DNA of 50,855 bases from the NCBI RefSeq assembly GCF_015354575.1, contig NZ_JACAFQ010000001.1:333381-384235 (forward strand). Direction: 5' to 3'. Made by a program: the position numbers and the translations under genes. This DNA is from Pseudomonas sp. UFMG81 (lineage in GTDB: Bacteria > Pseudomonadota > Gammaproteobacteria > Pseudomonadales > Pseudomonadaceae). Below the pieces are notes generated by a model. The model was given only the letters and a program-made list of their open reading frames with translations, was not told where the DNA came from and ran no database searches. Below, one piece after another: positions 1 to 10,650 of the stretch (the first letter of the stretch is position 1; every line of letters begins with the position of its first letter).

Positions 1-3000
1 CCGTTCAAGGACCAGCGCGCCGATTGCCAGCTGCCCCAGGACACCACTACCCGCTGGCGCAAGCGCAGCAGTGGCGATGAACGCCAGGAAGTCATCAAGC
101 GCACCTACCACGACGACGGTAACCTGCATACCGAAGAGCAGCCCAACGGGGTGATCGAAACCAGCCTGTGGTACCCAAGCACCGGTGAAGGCAGCGACTG
201 CCCCGCCGACCCGGACGGCTTCGCGCGCCACCTCAAGAGCAAGACCACCACGCCCGGGCCCGGTGCCCAAGCACCTACCCTGCGCACCCGCTACCGCTAC
301 CGCACCCTGGCCGCACTGCCAGGCAATACCCAGGACCAGAGCTGGCACGTGGTCGATGAGGAGCTGCTGGAGCAAATGACAGGGGAACAGGCCAGCACGC
401 TGCAAAGCATCCAGCACACTTACTACGACGACAGTAACGACGCGTTCATCCATGGCCGGTTACACAGCCAGGCGCTGACCATGAACGGGCTGACCACCAT
501 GACCCGTTACGCCTACGCACTGGGCACGGCCACTGGCTTCGGTAGTGATCAGGCCGAGCAGACGGTGCTCAGCATCGAGCAGACGGTGATGGGGCATGAA
601 TATGACCCCGACAACGAAGCGCTAAAAGGCGTCTACAAGATCACCCGCAGCGAACGCTCCCTGCTCACTGGCGAGCCGTTGCTCAGCGAGGATGAAGAAG
701 GCACGAAGATGCACTTCGTGTATGACGTGCTTGGCCGGCTCGTCAGCGAAACAGTAGCGCCAACCACTCAGTACGCCGCGACGCGCACTTACAGCTACAC
801 ACTATGCGCCGTAGACCGCGACCGAGCGCAGCAGCAACTCACCACTTCCCACGGTGTCACCATGATCACCTACCTCGACGGCTTGACCCGCCTGGTAAGG
901 GAAGCGCGTGACCATATCGATGACACCAGCGACGCCACCCGCAAACAGGCATTCGATATCCGCCATATCGAGTACGACACGCAGGGCAGGCAAACCACCA
1001 CGACACAGTTCGATTACAACGGAGCGACGCGACTGACCCAGCTGACGCAGCACTCTACCTACGACCATTGGGGCCATCAGAACTGCGTCACGTTGCCCGA
1101 TGGGACCCAGCAGCATACAGACACCGAACTGCACGGCCCCGGTGGGTACAAAGGCCGCATTGTGCAAACCTGGCGACAGGCAGCAGGGAAAGACGGGGCA
1201 ACCAGCAGCAAACGCAAGCAGTGGATCAACCTGTTCGACAAACCGGAAAGAACGCAAAGGCTTGGAACGGCGGGCACTGCGACCGAAGTAGAGCGATTCG
1301 AGTACGACGGGCTCGGGCAGTGCGTGGTGCAGCGAGACGCGTATGGATATAAAACCCTCAACACCTACGATGCCTTTGGACGTGTCACGCAGGTACGCCT
1401 CCCAGACAACACCAGGGTCTTGCGCGACTATGCCGCTCACAGCCCTCAAACGTTAGCCGCGGCAATCAGGGTCATGGCTGTAGCCCCTCCCGGCGTCGCC
1501 GGCACGCCCGTGACACTCGGCACCAGGGTTCACGATGGCGTGGGCCGTCTCAAGTCCACCACAGCAGGCATGCGCACGGAAACACTCGACTATCCGGCTG
1601 GCAAGTCACTTGCCAACCGACGGACCACCGCCGCCGCCAGGGCCGTCGACCTCAGTTACAACCCGCAACTCACCGACTCACCCACCGCCATCACCGTAGA
1701 AGATACCTATCAATCCGATTTCGCCTTCGATGATGTTCGCGCGACGCTTGTCAGTGCTACCAACGAGCATGGCCAGCGCCGCTACGCATACGACTGGAAC
1801 AACCGCCTGAAGCTTGAAGAGTGGTGTGTAGACGGCACCTGCGTGTTCAAGCGTGAAAAACAGTTTTCAAGCGCCGGGCGCGCCCTGTTACAGACAGCGA
1901 CCGGCAGCCTCGCCACCCAGTGGCAATACGATGACCACGGTCGCCTGCACAGTGTCAGGCAGGGTGCATTCAGCGTGAATGTGAGCTACGACCCACTGGG
2001 GCGCCCAAACCGCTTCGAGGTCGAGCAAAGCGGCGCCGCCACGCCAGTCGCCACCACCGTCATCAGCTATGACGAGCATGATCGGGAAGTATCCCGCACA
2101 CTGAAGCTTGAACGGCAAGCCGAACGCACGCTGCAGCAGACCTGGGGCCCCGGCGATCTGCTCAGGCACCGGGAACTGATGGAGGGCCAAACGCTGCTGC
2201 TGCAGGAAACGTTCGGTTATGACGAACGCAAAAGGCTGACCACGCTCAAGTACCGTGGCCAGAAACAGCCCAAGGACGAACTGGGGCGGACCATCAAGCA
2301 TCAGACGTTCCTCTACGACCCGTACGACAACATCTTCTACTGTAGGAACGAGTTCGCGAACGCTGACGCTGAACACACCCTGTTCCTTGCCGCGCCCGAT
2401 GACCCGTGCCAACTCAAGGAGATCGTCTACATCCCCCCCCGTTACAAGCAACCACTGCCCCTGAGCTATACGCAAGACGGCCACCTGCAACGCGACGAAC
2501 TCGGCCGAACGATGATCTACGACGCGCTCGGCCATCTGCAGCAGGTCACGGCGGAGGATGCACTAGGCAGGAGCAACAGTACCTATCGGTATGACGCACT
2601 CGGGCAATTACTGGCAACCCAGCACGACGCAAACGAAGAGACTCTGCTGGTATTCGAAGAGAACCGCTTGAGCTTCGCCATCCGCGGCGCCAGCAAAACC
2701 CAGTGGCTGCGTGCCTTGGGTACACCGTTTGCCCAGCAAACGGGCGATGACATCCTGCTGCTGCAGACCAACGCCAATGTCAGCGTGATCAGCGAGGCAA
2801 CCCACGACACACGCAGCGATACCAGTTACCTCGCCTATGGCGGCCATTACCCGCTGGCGCAGGGGGCCAGCCTGCTGGGCTTCAACGGCGAGTACATCGA
2901 CCCGGCCACCGGCTGGTACCTTCTGGGCAGCGGTTATCGCGCCCTCAACCCCAAGCAGCTGCGCTTCAATAGCCCAGACTCCATGAGCCCCTTCGATGGA

Positions 3001-3774
3001 GGCGGACTGTCCTGCTATGGCTACGCCAACGCTAATCCGATTGCTTTCAACGACCCCACGGGCCATAGCGCACAGGGCATTGCCAGCGCCTCGGACTACC
3101 AGCAGTCGAGCTCTGCCCAAGGTATCGAACTCACATCGGCGTATGAAAGCGAAGCGCAAAGGTATCTGCGCTATCAATCAATGGAGTTCGAGAGGCAGCA
3201 ACAGGCAGCCAGAGAGAAAGCAAAGAATGACCTGTTTATCAAAGGCGGCCTGTCGCTGCTCCTTTCGATCGCTAGCCTAGGTATCGGAGCAGTCGGTAGC
3301 GCCCCAGCGTTCATCACGCTAATGAACCTAATCGGTACGGCCCTGAATGCCAGCAGCCTGGCTGTCAGCGCTGCAGCGCTGACAACGAGCGATGAGAAGC
3401 TCATAAGAGCTGCGGATGTCATGGACTATGTATCAATCGGACTGGGTATTGTCGACCTTACGTCAACATTCGCTTCGCTATCGAAAAGCCCGCTGATCGC
3501 CAGCAAGGTGGCGGCGACAGCGGTGGCTGCGAGCCGCAGATCCTCGTCCGCCAGCCTGCTCAGCCAGCCCGCCGCGACAATGCAGCGCCGCTCCTCAGCA
3601 TCCGGAGCCCTGAGCTATATGGAAGCCTCCGCCCCCCCCGAACCCTCTGCCCCCCCAGGCACCAGTTCGCGGAACCTCGGCGGCAGGCCGTCCATCTCAT
3701 CGGTGAGCGGATCAGGATCGGCACGCCCCTCGATCATCCCTTCGCAGATTCGCAGCGCCGAATCACAGGCTTGA
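1..3774 (+). CDS. Rhs/YD-repeat toxin protein (TccC-like), 5' end outside window
   Basis: The reading frame is open from base 1, so the start lies upstream and only the last 1257 residues are visible. They carry many YD-type repeats (for example YDVLGRL, YDALGQL, YDPLGRP) and then the Rhs core, with GFNGEYIDPATGWYLLG at about nt 2878-2930 and a closing NDPTG near nt 3049. In this family the core forms a shell that encloses and cleaves off a variable C-terminal toxin. Here that C-terminal part is about 236 residues (nt 3064-3771). It has a charged, Gln-rich stretch, two hydrophobic segments (about nt 3250-3345 and 3415-3480) and a Ser/Pro-rich tail containing PPEPSAPPG. I do not recognise an enzymatic toxin motif. 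No VgrG, PAAR or immunity gene follows; the next genes are tRNAs. A Tc-complex C subunit (TccC) or an orphan Rhs effector are both possible. Confidence 0.9.
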   Translation, partial: PFKDQRADCQLPQDTTTRWRKRSSGDERQEVIKRTYHDDGNLHTEEQPNGVIETSLWYPSTGEGSDCPADPDGFARHLKSKTTTPGPGAQAPTLRTRYRYRTLAALPGNTQDQSWHVVDEELLEQMTGEQASTLQSIQHTYYDDSNDAFIHGRLHSQALTMNGLTTMTRYAYALGTATGFGSDQAEQTVLSIEQTVMGHEYDPDNEALKGVYKITRSERSLLTGEPLLSEDEEGTKMHFVYDVLGRLVSETVAPTTQYAATRTYSYTLCAVDRDRAQQQLTTSHGVTMITYLDGLTRLVREARDHIDDTSDATRKQAFDIRHIEYDTQGRQTTTTQFDYNGATRLTQLTQHSTYDHWGHQNCVTLPDGTQQHTDTELHGPGGYKGRIVQTWRQAAGKDGATSSKRKQWINLFDKPERTQRLGTAGTATEVERFEYDGLGQCVVQRDAYGYKTLNTYDAFGRVTQVRLPDNTRVLRDYAAHSPQTLAAAIRVMAVAPPGVAGTPVTLGTRVHDGVGRLKSTTAGMRTETLDYPAGKSLANRRTTAAARAVDLSYNPQLTDSPTAITVEDTYQSDFAFDDVRATLVSATNEHGQRRYAYDWNNRLKLEEWCVDGTCVFKREKQFSSAGRALLQTATGSLATQWQYDDHGRLHSVRQGAFSVNVSYDPLGRPNRFEVEQSGAATPVATTVISYDEHDREVSRTLKLERQAERTLQQTWGPGDLLRHRELMEGQTLLLQETFGYDERKRLTTLKYRGQKQPKDELGRTIKHQTFLYDPYDNIFYCRNEFANADAEHTLFLAAPDDPCQLKEIVYIPPRYKQPLPLSYTQDGHLQRDELGRTMIYDALGHLQQVTAEDALGRSNSTYRYDALGQLLATQHDANEETLLVFEENRLSFAIRGASKTQWLRALGTPFAQQTGDDILLLQTNANVSVISEATHDTRSDTSYLAYGGHYPLAQGASLLGFNGEYIDPATGWYLLGSGYRALNPKQLRFNSPDSMSPFDGGGLSCYGYANANPIAFNDPTGHSAQGIASASDYQQSSSAQGIELTSAYESEAQRYLRYQSMEFERQQQAAREKAKNDLFIKGGLSLLLSIASLGIGAVGSAPAFITLMNLIGTALNASSLAVSAAALTTSDEKLIRAADVMDYVSIGLGIVDLTSTFASLSKSPLIASKVAATAVAASRRSSSASLLSQPAATMQRRSSASGALSYMEASAPPEPSAPPGTSSRNLGGRPSISSVSGSGSARPSIIPSQIRSAESQA

Positions 3775-3788
3775 GCAAGGCAAAAAAA

Positions 3789-3816
3789 AACGCCACTTCA
3801 TAAGAAGTGGCGTTTT
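3789..3816. terminator. Bidirectional rho-independent terminator
   Basis: A hairpin CGCCACTTC / GAAGTGGCG with loop ATAA is flanked by an A-run on the left and TTTT on the right. It can end the rhs transcript from the left and the tRNA operon from the right. Confidence 0.85.
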
Positions 3817-3821
3817 AGATT

Positions 3822-3897
<76 letters not shown>

Positions 3898-3979
3898 AAT
3901 TTGAAGCTTTACCGCATTTGGCGTGAAGCGCCTTGAAGACCTTCACCACCTGCACCGTCAAGAACGACGCCATTGAAAC

Positions 3980-4055
<76 letters not shown>

Positions 4056-4059
4056 AATT

Positions 4060-4135
4060 TGGCGTCCCCTAGGGGACTCGAACCCCTGTTACCGCCGTGA
4101 AAGGGCGGTGTCCTAGGCCACTAGACGAAGGGGAC
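4060..4135 (-). tRNA. tRNA-Glu (TTC)
   Basis: Minus-strand cloverleaf of 76 nt starting GTCCCCTTCGTCTAGTGG, anticodon loop CTTTCAC (anticodon TTC), T-arm GTTCGAGTC and encoded CCA. Confidence 0.97.
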
Positions 4136-4227
4136 TAAGCCGACGCTTTGCAGCGCACCAGTACATGAACCTCACGATTCAGCCTGGATTTTCTTTTCCT
4201 GCCCTGCCGAAGCAGTGCCGGAGAAAC

Positions 4228-4303
<76 letters not shown>

Positions 4304-4305
4304 AT

Positions 4306-4381
4306 TGGCGTCCCCTAGGGGACTCGAACCCCTGTTACCGCCGTGAAAGGGCGGTGTCCTAGGCCACTAGACGAAGGGGAC
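4306..4381 (-). tRNA. tRNA-Glu (TTC)
   Basis: First gene of the tRNA operon in transcription order. Same sequence as the other tRNA-Glu, anticodon TTC, CCA encoded. Confidence 0.97.
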
Positions 4382-4442
4382 ACAGCTACATCTTCACTCC
4401 CTGCCGCGTTTCGCTTAGTGCTTTACGCTGCAAGTGGCGCGC

Positions 4443-4471
4443 ATTCTATGGATGCCATGGAAAGCCGTCAA
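4443..4471 (-). promoter_or_regulatory. Sigma-70 promoter of the Glu/Gly tRNA operon
   Basis: On the minus strand TTGACG is followed after exactly 17 nt by TAGAAT and then a GC-rich discriminator GCGCGCC. Such discriminators are typical of stable-RNA promoters under stringent control. The predicted transcription start is about 50-60 nt before the first tRNA-Glu. Confidence 0.8.
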
Positions 4472-4651
4472 CCCCTTTGTAGAAATTTATTTAAATCAAT
4501 GACTTCCCGTACTGAGGCAGCTTAATGCAGGATGCGTCCGAGGTTTGACGTTGATTTTCTGACGGCAGCCCGGCAAGCTCATATCAAAGCGCCACCACCT
4601 TGAGTAATCGAGACCTTGGCCGACATATAAAGCAGTAGCGCCTGCACGGCC

Positions 4652-4720
4652 CCATCGCGGCTAAACCCGCCCCCACAGGTTGATAGCCCGCCTTGTGGGC
4701 GCGGGGTTACCCACACCGCG
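4652..4720. repeat. Degenerate REP-like inverted pair
   Basis: Two imperfect arms, one CATCGCGGCTAAACCCGC-type and one ending GGGCGCGGGGTTAC, face each other. They look like a decayed REP pair. The rest of the space from the tRNA promoter (4472) to the next gene (4804) shows nothing I can name. Confidence 0.5.
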
Positions 4721-4803
4721 CTTCCGCCAGGCTGTACTGTTCGCTTTACAGCGAACTCACTACACTCTCGATAGATGCAAAACTTCTTCATGAGGCGTTA
4801 ACG

Positions 4804-5571
4804 GTGACACCACTTCTGATCACCCTGCTTATCGTTGCGGGCATCGCATTGCTGATCGTGATCGGCTACCTCAACAACGTGGTCGAGAACGGCAAGCTCG
4901 AACGCGCGCGGTTGAAGGTCGAGCTGGCCGATCGCCTGCGCCGCTGCGGCGAGATCACCGAAACCTTCCCCGGCCAGTTCATGACCCCGGCGCTCAAGCT
5001 GCTGCTGACCCGCCTGGAGCTCAACCTGAACCAGCGCCAGCTGAACCTGGACAAGCACAGCACCGAACTCAAAGCCCGCATCGGCGAACTCGAAGGCCTG
5101 ATCGCCCAGGGCGACAAGCTGCCGGTGAGCAACCCGCCCGCCCCTATCCACACCGAGGCCAAGGCCAAGGATGTGCGTTTCCTGCTCGAGCTGCTGCACA
5201 ACCAGATCGTGCGCGCCACGCAAGAGGGTTTCCTGGCCACCAACGAAGGCAAGTACTGGGTCAAAGAGATCCGCCACATCCTGGTGCTGCTGCACATCGA
5301 GTTCTTCAACAACCTCGGCCAGCAAGCACTGCAACAGAACCAGCCCGGCCAGGCCCGCCTGGCCTTCGAGCGCGGCGTGCAGTACCTGCGCAAGCAGCCC
5401 GAACCGAAGCAGTACGAAGAGCAGCTCACGTATATGGAGAAGCTGCTGAACCGGGCCAATGCCCAGGTGCTGGACCAGATGGAGCCGGCCGAAGACGAGC
5501 AGAATGCACTGACCCAGGGCCTGAAGACCGACGATGACGAGACCTGGAAGAAGAAGGTCATCTACGACTGA
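4804..5571 (+). CDS. Membrane-anchored coiled-coil protein of unknown function
   Basis: 255 residues. A GTG start is chosen because GAGGCG sits 8 nt upstream; an in-frame TTG further upstream has no support. Residues 1-20 are one hydrophobic helix (PLLITLLIVAGIALLIVIGY). A charged, Leu-rich, helical region follows, with probable coiled coil around residues 25-105. A second helical part contains pairs such as LLHIEFFNNLG and RLAFERGVQYL that resemble TPR-like helices, and the tail is acidic. Pseudomonas relatives are sometimes labelled DNA repair protein, but I see no nuclease, helicase or DNA-binding motif to support that. It is transcribed alone, ending in a long REP palindrome and a terminator. 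Confidence 0.85.
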   Translation: MTPLLITLLIVAGIALLIVIGYLNNVVENGKLERARLKVELADRLRRCGEITETFPGQFMTPALKLLLTRLELNLNQRQLNLDKHSTELKARIGELEGLIAQGDKLPVSNPPAPIHTEAKAKDVRFLLELLHNQIVRATQEGFLATNEGKYWVKEIRHILVLLHIEFFNNLGQQALQQNQPGQARLAFERGVQYLRKQPEPKQYEEQLTYMEKLLNRANAQVLDQMEPAEDEQNALTQGLKTDDDETWKKKVIYD

Positions 5572-5587
5572 TCCGATTGTCGTTAAA

Positions 5588-5649
5588 CCTCATCGCCGGC
5601 AAGCCGGCTCCCACAGGACCTTGTGGGAGCCGGCTTGCCGGCGATGAGG
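5588..5649. repeat. REP pair, perfect 28-bp inverted repeat
   Basis: Two perfectly complementary 28-nt arms built on GCCGGCAAGCCGGCTCCCAC are separated by GGACCT. This is the two-REP arrangement (REPIN/BIME) common in Pseudomonas. It lies between convergent genes. Confidence 0.92.
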
Positions 5650-5671
5650 CCGGTACGCACGATGCAAAACA

Positions 5672-5697
5672 AAGGGGCCTTCGCAGGCCCCTTGTTC
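5672..5697. terminator. Bidirectional terminator
   Basis: A 9-bp stem AAGGGGCCT / AGGCCCCTT with loop TCGC. It lies between the ends of the convergent coiled-coil gene and msrC and can serve both. Confidence 0.75.
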
Positions 5698-5700
5698 ATT

Positions 5701-6183
5701 TCAGCAGTCGGTCAATTCCAGGAAAATCGCCGCCAGTCGCTCCAGCCCAACCTGGTCGGCCTCGCTGAAACGCGCCAGCTTCGGGCTGTCCAGGTCGAGC
5801 ACGCCAATCAGCCGCCCAGCCTTCACCAGCGGGATCACCAGCTCACTGTTCGACGCACTGTCGCAGGCGATGTGCCCGGGGAACGCGTGCACATCCTCCA
5901 CGCGCTGCGTCTGTCGGGTGGCCGCCGCCGCGCCGCACACGCCCTTGCCGAACGCAATGCGCACGCAGGCCACCTGGCCCTGGAACGGGCCGAGCACCAG
6001 TTCTTCATTACGGTTGAGGTAGAAGCCCGCCCAGTTCAGGTCATCCACCTGGCTGTAGAGGAAGGCCGAGAACTGCGCGGCATTGGCGATGAAGTCGCGC
6101 TCGTCGGCGAACAGCGCCTGCACTTGCGCGGCCAGCAGGCCGTAGCCATCGAGGCCTTGGCCACTGGCGTTGAGGTCGATCAT
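5701..6183 (-). CDS. msrC: Free methionine-(R)-sulfoxide reductase (GAF domain)
   Basis: 160 residues forming a single GAF domain. The enzyme reduces free methionine-R-sulfoxide in the cytoplasm with electrons from thioredoxin. The three cysteines used by the family are present as C73, C83 (GKGVCG) and C107 (HIACDSAS). Their spacing of 10 and 24 residues matches the E. coli enzyme (C84, C94, C118 from memory). The conserved SELVIPL and GVLDLDS strands follow. The start codon directly abuts the stop of the upstream AAA+ ATPase gene, so the two are probably co-translated. With msrB nearby, the region holds two methionine-sulfoxide repair enzymes. Confidence 0.93.
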   Translation of the reverse strand: MIDLNASGQGLDGYGLLAAQVQALFADERDFIANAAQFSAFLYSQVDDLNWAGFYLNRNEELVLGPFQGQVACVRIAFGKGVCGAAAATRQTQRVEDVHAFPGHIACDSASNSELVIPLVKAGRLIGVLDLDSPKLARFSEADQVGLERLAAIFLELTDC

Positions 6184-7071
6184 TTATTTCTGCTCCAGCA
6201 ATTGCAGCCCGACCCAGTAGCGGGCGAACTGATAGGCACAACGGCCATTACGGTTGCCGCGGCCAGTAGCCCAGCGCACGGCGAGGATATCGAGCGCTTC
6301 GCTACGCTGCCAGGCAAGCCCGGCCGGGCGCGCCAGCTGGCCGATCCAGTGCTCGACCACGTTGAGGAAGTGCTCTTGCGAGAACGGATAGAACGACAGC
6401 CACAGACCAAAACGGTCGGACAGGGCGATCTTGTCCTCCACCGCTTCGTTGGGGTGCAGTTCGCCGTCGACCATCTTCCAGTTCTCGTTGTCGCTCTGTT
6501 TCTCCGGCACCAGGTGGCGACGGTTCGAGGTGGCGTACAGCAGGACGTTGTCCGGCGCCTGCTCCAGCGAGCCGTCGAGCACGCTCTTGAGCACCCGGTA
6601 GTCGCCCTCCCCGGCTTCGAACGACAAGTCGTCGCAGAACAGGATGAAGCGCTGTTCGAGCTTGCTCAGTTGTTCGACCACCCGCGGCAGGTCGGCCAGG
6701 TGGTCGCGCTCGATCTCGATCAGGCGCAGGCCTTCGCCTGCGTGCTCGGCCAGCAACGCGCGCACCAACGACGACTTGCCGGTGCCGCGCGAGCCCCACA
6801 GCAAGGCGTGATTGGCCGGCATGCCGTTGATGAACTGATGCGTGTTGCGACCCAACTGGTCACGCTGCTGGTCCACGCCGATCAGGTCGGACAGGCGGAT
6901 GTCGAGGCTGACCTCGAGCGGCATCAGGTAGCCGCTACGGCCATCGCGCTGCCAGCGGGCGGCGAGCGTGGTGCGCCAGTCAATGTCCGGGCGTGGGGCG
7001 GGCAGCAAGGGTTCGAGGCGCGCAAGGACGGATTCGGCGCGGTCGAGGAAAGCGATAAGGCGGGGGTCCAT
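6184..7071 (-). CDS. DUF815-family AAA+ ATPase
   Basis: 295 residues from the ATG at 7071, which has GGAG 6-7 nt upstream. The frame is open further upstream but passes into a REP element. Walker A is GSRGTGKS (93-100), Walker B ILFCDDLSF (about 143-151), and TSNRRHLVPE (from 181) is a sensor-1-like segment. These and the N-terminal LIGVDQQR motif identify DUF815, a cytoplasmic P-loop ATPase family without a firmly assigned substrate. Stop and msrC start are adjacent, making a two-gene operon. Any role in redox repair would be inferred from this neighbour only. Confidence 0.9.
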   Translation of the reverse strand: MDPRLIAFLDRAESVLARLEPLLPAPRPDIDWRTTLAARWQRDGRSGYLMPLEVSLDIRLSDLIGVDQQRDQLGRNTHQFINGMPANHALLWGSRGTGKSSLVRALLAEHAGEGLRLIEIERDHLADLPRVVEQLSKLEQRFILFCDDLSFEAGEGDYRVLKSVLDGSLEQAPDNVLLYATSNRRHLVPEKQSDNENWKMVDGELHPNEAVEDKIALSDRFGLWLSFYPFSQEHFLNVVEHWIGQLARPAGLAWQRSEALDILAVRWATGRGNRNGRCAYQFARYWVGLQLLEQK

Positions 7072-7110
7072 GATGACTCCTGAAAGCAGGCAATGAGAGC
7101 GTCGGACCAC

Positions 7111-7190
7111 CATCGCGGGGCAAGCCCGCTCCCACACCGTCAGTGAGCAGGCGCTCAGCGATCACGCGGGAGCGGGCTTGCCCCGCAATG
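7111..7190. repeat. REP pair, GGGGCAAGCCCGC subtype
   Basis: Inverted arms CGCGGGGCAAGCCCGCTCCC and its complement are separated by about 36 nt. Both arms carry the same variant of the central palindrome. The pair lies upstream of the two minus-strand genes and of sagS, in the space between divergent units. Confidence 0.88.
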
Positions 7191-7285
7191 GCAGTCAAGG
7201 CTGAATGTTTGACAGACCCGCCAGCAGCCAGGGCTGATCGGCTATGCTTGCGCAGCGCACGGAGCACATCACCGGCTTGGGACCC

Positions 7286-9587
<2,302 letters not shown>

Positions 9588-9598
<11 letters not shown>

Positions 9599-10076
9599 GC
9601 AGGCGCTCGATATCGGCTTCCAGGGCCTCAGGCTTGGTGGTCGGCGCGTAGCGCGTGACCTTGCCGCTGGCGGGATCGACCAGGAACTTGGTGAAGTTCC
9701 ACTTGATCTTCTGTGTACCCAGCAGGCCAGGGGCACGGTGCTTGAGCTCGACGAACAGCGGGTGAGCGCCGGTGCCGTTGACCTCGATCTTGCGAAACAG
9801 CGGGAAGCTGACGCCGAAATTCATCTCACAGAAGTGCGCAATTTCACTGGCGTCGCCCGGCTCCTGCTTGCCGAACTGGTTGCAGGGGAAGCCCAGCACC
9901 ACCAGCCCCTGCTCGCGGTGCGCCTGCCACAGGCGCTCCAGGCCTTTGTACTGCGGGGTGAAACCGCACTGGCTGGCGGTGTTGACCACCAGCAGCGCCT
10001 TGCCGGCGAAATCGCCCAGCACTTTCTGCTCACCCTTGAGGGTGACGCAGGGGATATCCAGCAATGCATCGGCCAT
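9588..10076 (-). CDS. Glutathione peroxidase family thiol peroxidase
   Basis: 162 residues. The catalytic tetrad of the Cys-type family is present: C37 (NTASQCGFT), Q71 (CNQFGKQEP), W126 and N127 (KWNFTKF). C83 lies where thioredoxin-dependent members have the resolving cysteine, so thioredoxin may be the real reductant rather than glutathione. It reduces hydrogen and lipid peroxides in the cytoplasm. It follows msrB by 12 nt and is probably co-transcribed with it. In P. aeruginosa the regulator gene ospR adjoins this gene; it is absent here, and the 3' end instead overlaps sagS. Confidence 0.95.
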
Positions 10077-10088
10077 GCTCGTGCTCCT

Positions 10089-10484
10089 TCAGTCGCGTGG
10101 TTTGAGGTCCAGGCACACCGAATTGATGCAGTAGCGCAGGCCAGTCGGTGGTGGGCCGTCGGGAAATACGTGGCCCAGGTGGGCATCGCACTGCGCGCAG
10201 GTGACCTCGGTGCGGATCATGCCGTGGGAGGTGTCGCGGATCTCGATCATCGCGGCTTCTTCGATCGGTGCGTAGAAACTCGGCCAACCGCAGCCGGAGT
10301 CGAATTTGGTCTTGGCGTCGAACAGCGCCAGGTCGCAGCAGATGCAGTGGTAGATGCCGTCGCGGCGCTCACTGTTGTACTTGCCGCTGAACGGCCGCTC
10401 GGTGCCCTTGAGCCGGCACACCTGGTACTGGGCGGGGTCGAGCATTGCGCGCCATTCTTCCAGGGTCTTGTCGATCTTTTGCAT
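10089..10484 (-). CDS. msrB: Peptide methionine-(R)-sulfoxide reductase MsrB
   Basis: 131 residues from the ATG at 10484, which has GAGG about 8 nt upstream; a GTG nine bases earlier overlaps that site. Zinc ligands are C47, C50 (CICC), C96 and C99 (CAQC). The catalytic cysteine is C119 in RYCINS, and the recycling cysteine is C65 in SGCGWPSF. The enzyme repairs the R epimer of methionine sulfoxide in proteins, using thioredoxin. It heads the msrB-gpx operon, divergent from alaA. Confidence 0.96.
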   Translation of the reverse strand: MQKIDKTLEEWRAMLDPAQYQVCRLKGTERPFSGKYNSERRDGIYHCICCDLALFDAKTKFDSGCGWPSFYAPIEEAAMIEIRDTSHGMIRTEVTCAQCDAHLGHVFPDGPPPTGLRYCINSVCLDLKPRD

Positions 10485-10650
10485 GTTGCGCACCTCGGCA
10501 GGCTGAATTTCACCTCGCGCCGTCTTTCTTTATGGCGCGGGTGGAACGTATATTAGTTGGCTTTCCAAGCCAGCCAGTCTGGCATGCGCCTCGCCCTTTT
10601 CAAACCTTTCGCCGGCGGCGCGCCGCGCCTTGTCCAATCGGGATCACATC

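Noticed and set aside
4384..4525. Small open frame right of the tRNA cluster
   Set aside because: It covers the tRNA promoter and has no ribosome site or protein-like sequence.
5623..7083. Plus-strand open frame of 486 codons opposite msrC and the ATPase gene
   Set aside because: Starts inside a REP and is antisense to two genes with clear catalytic motifs.
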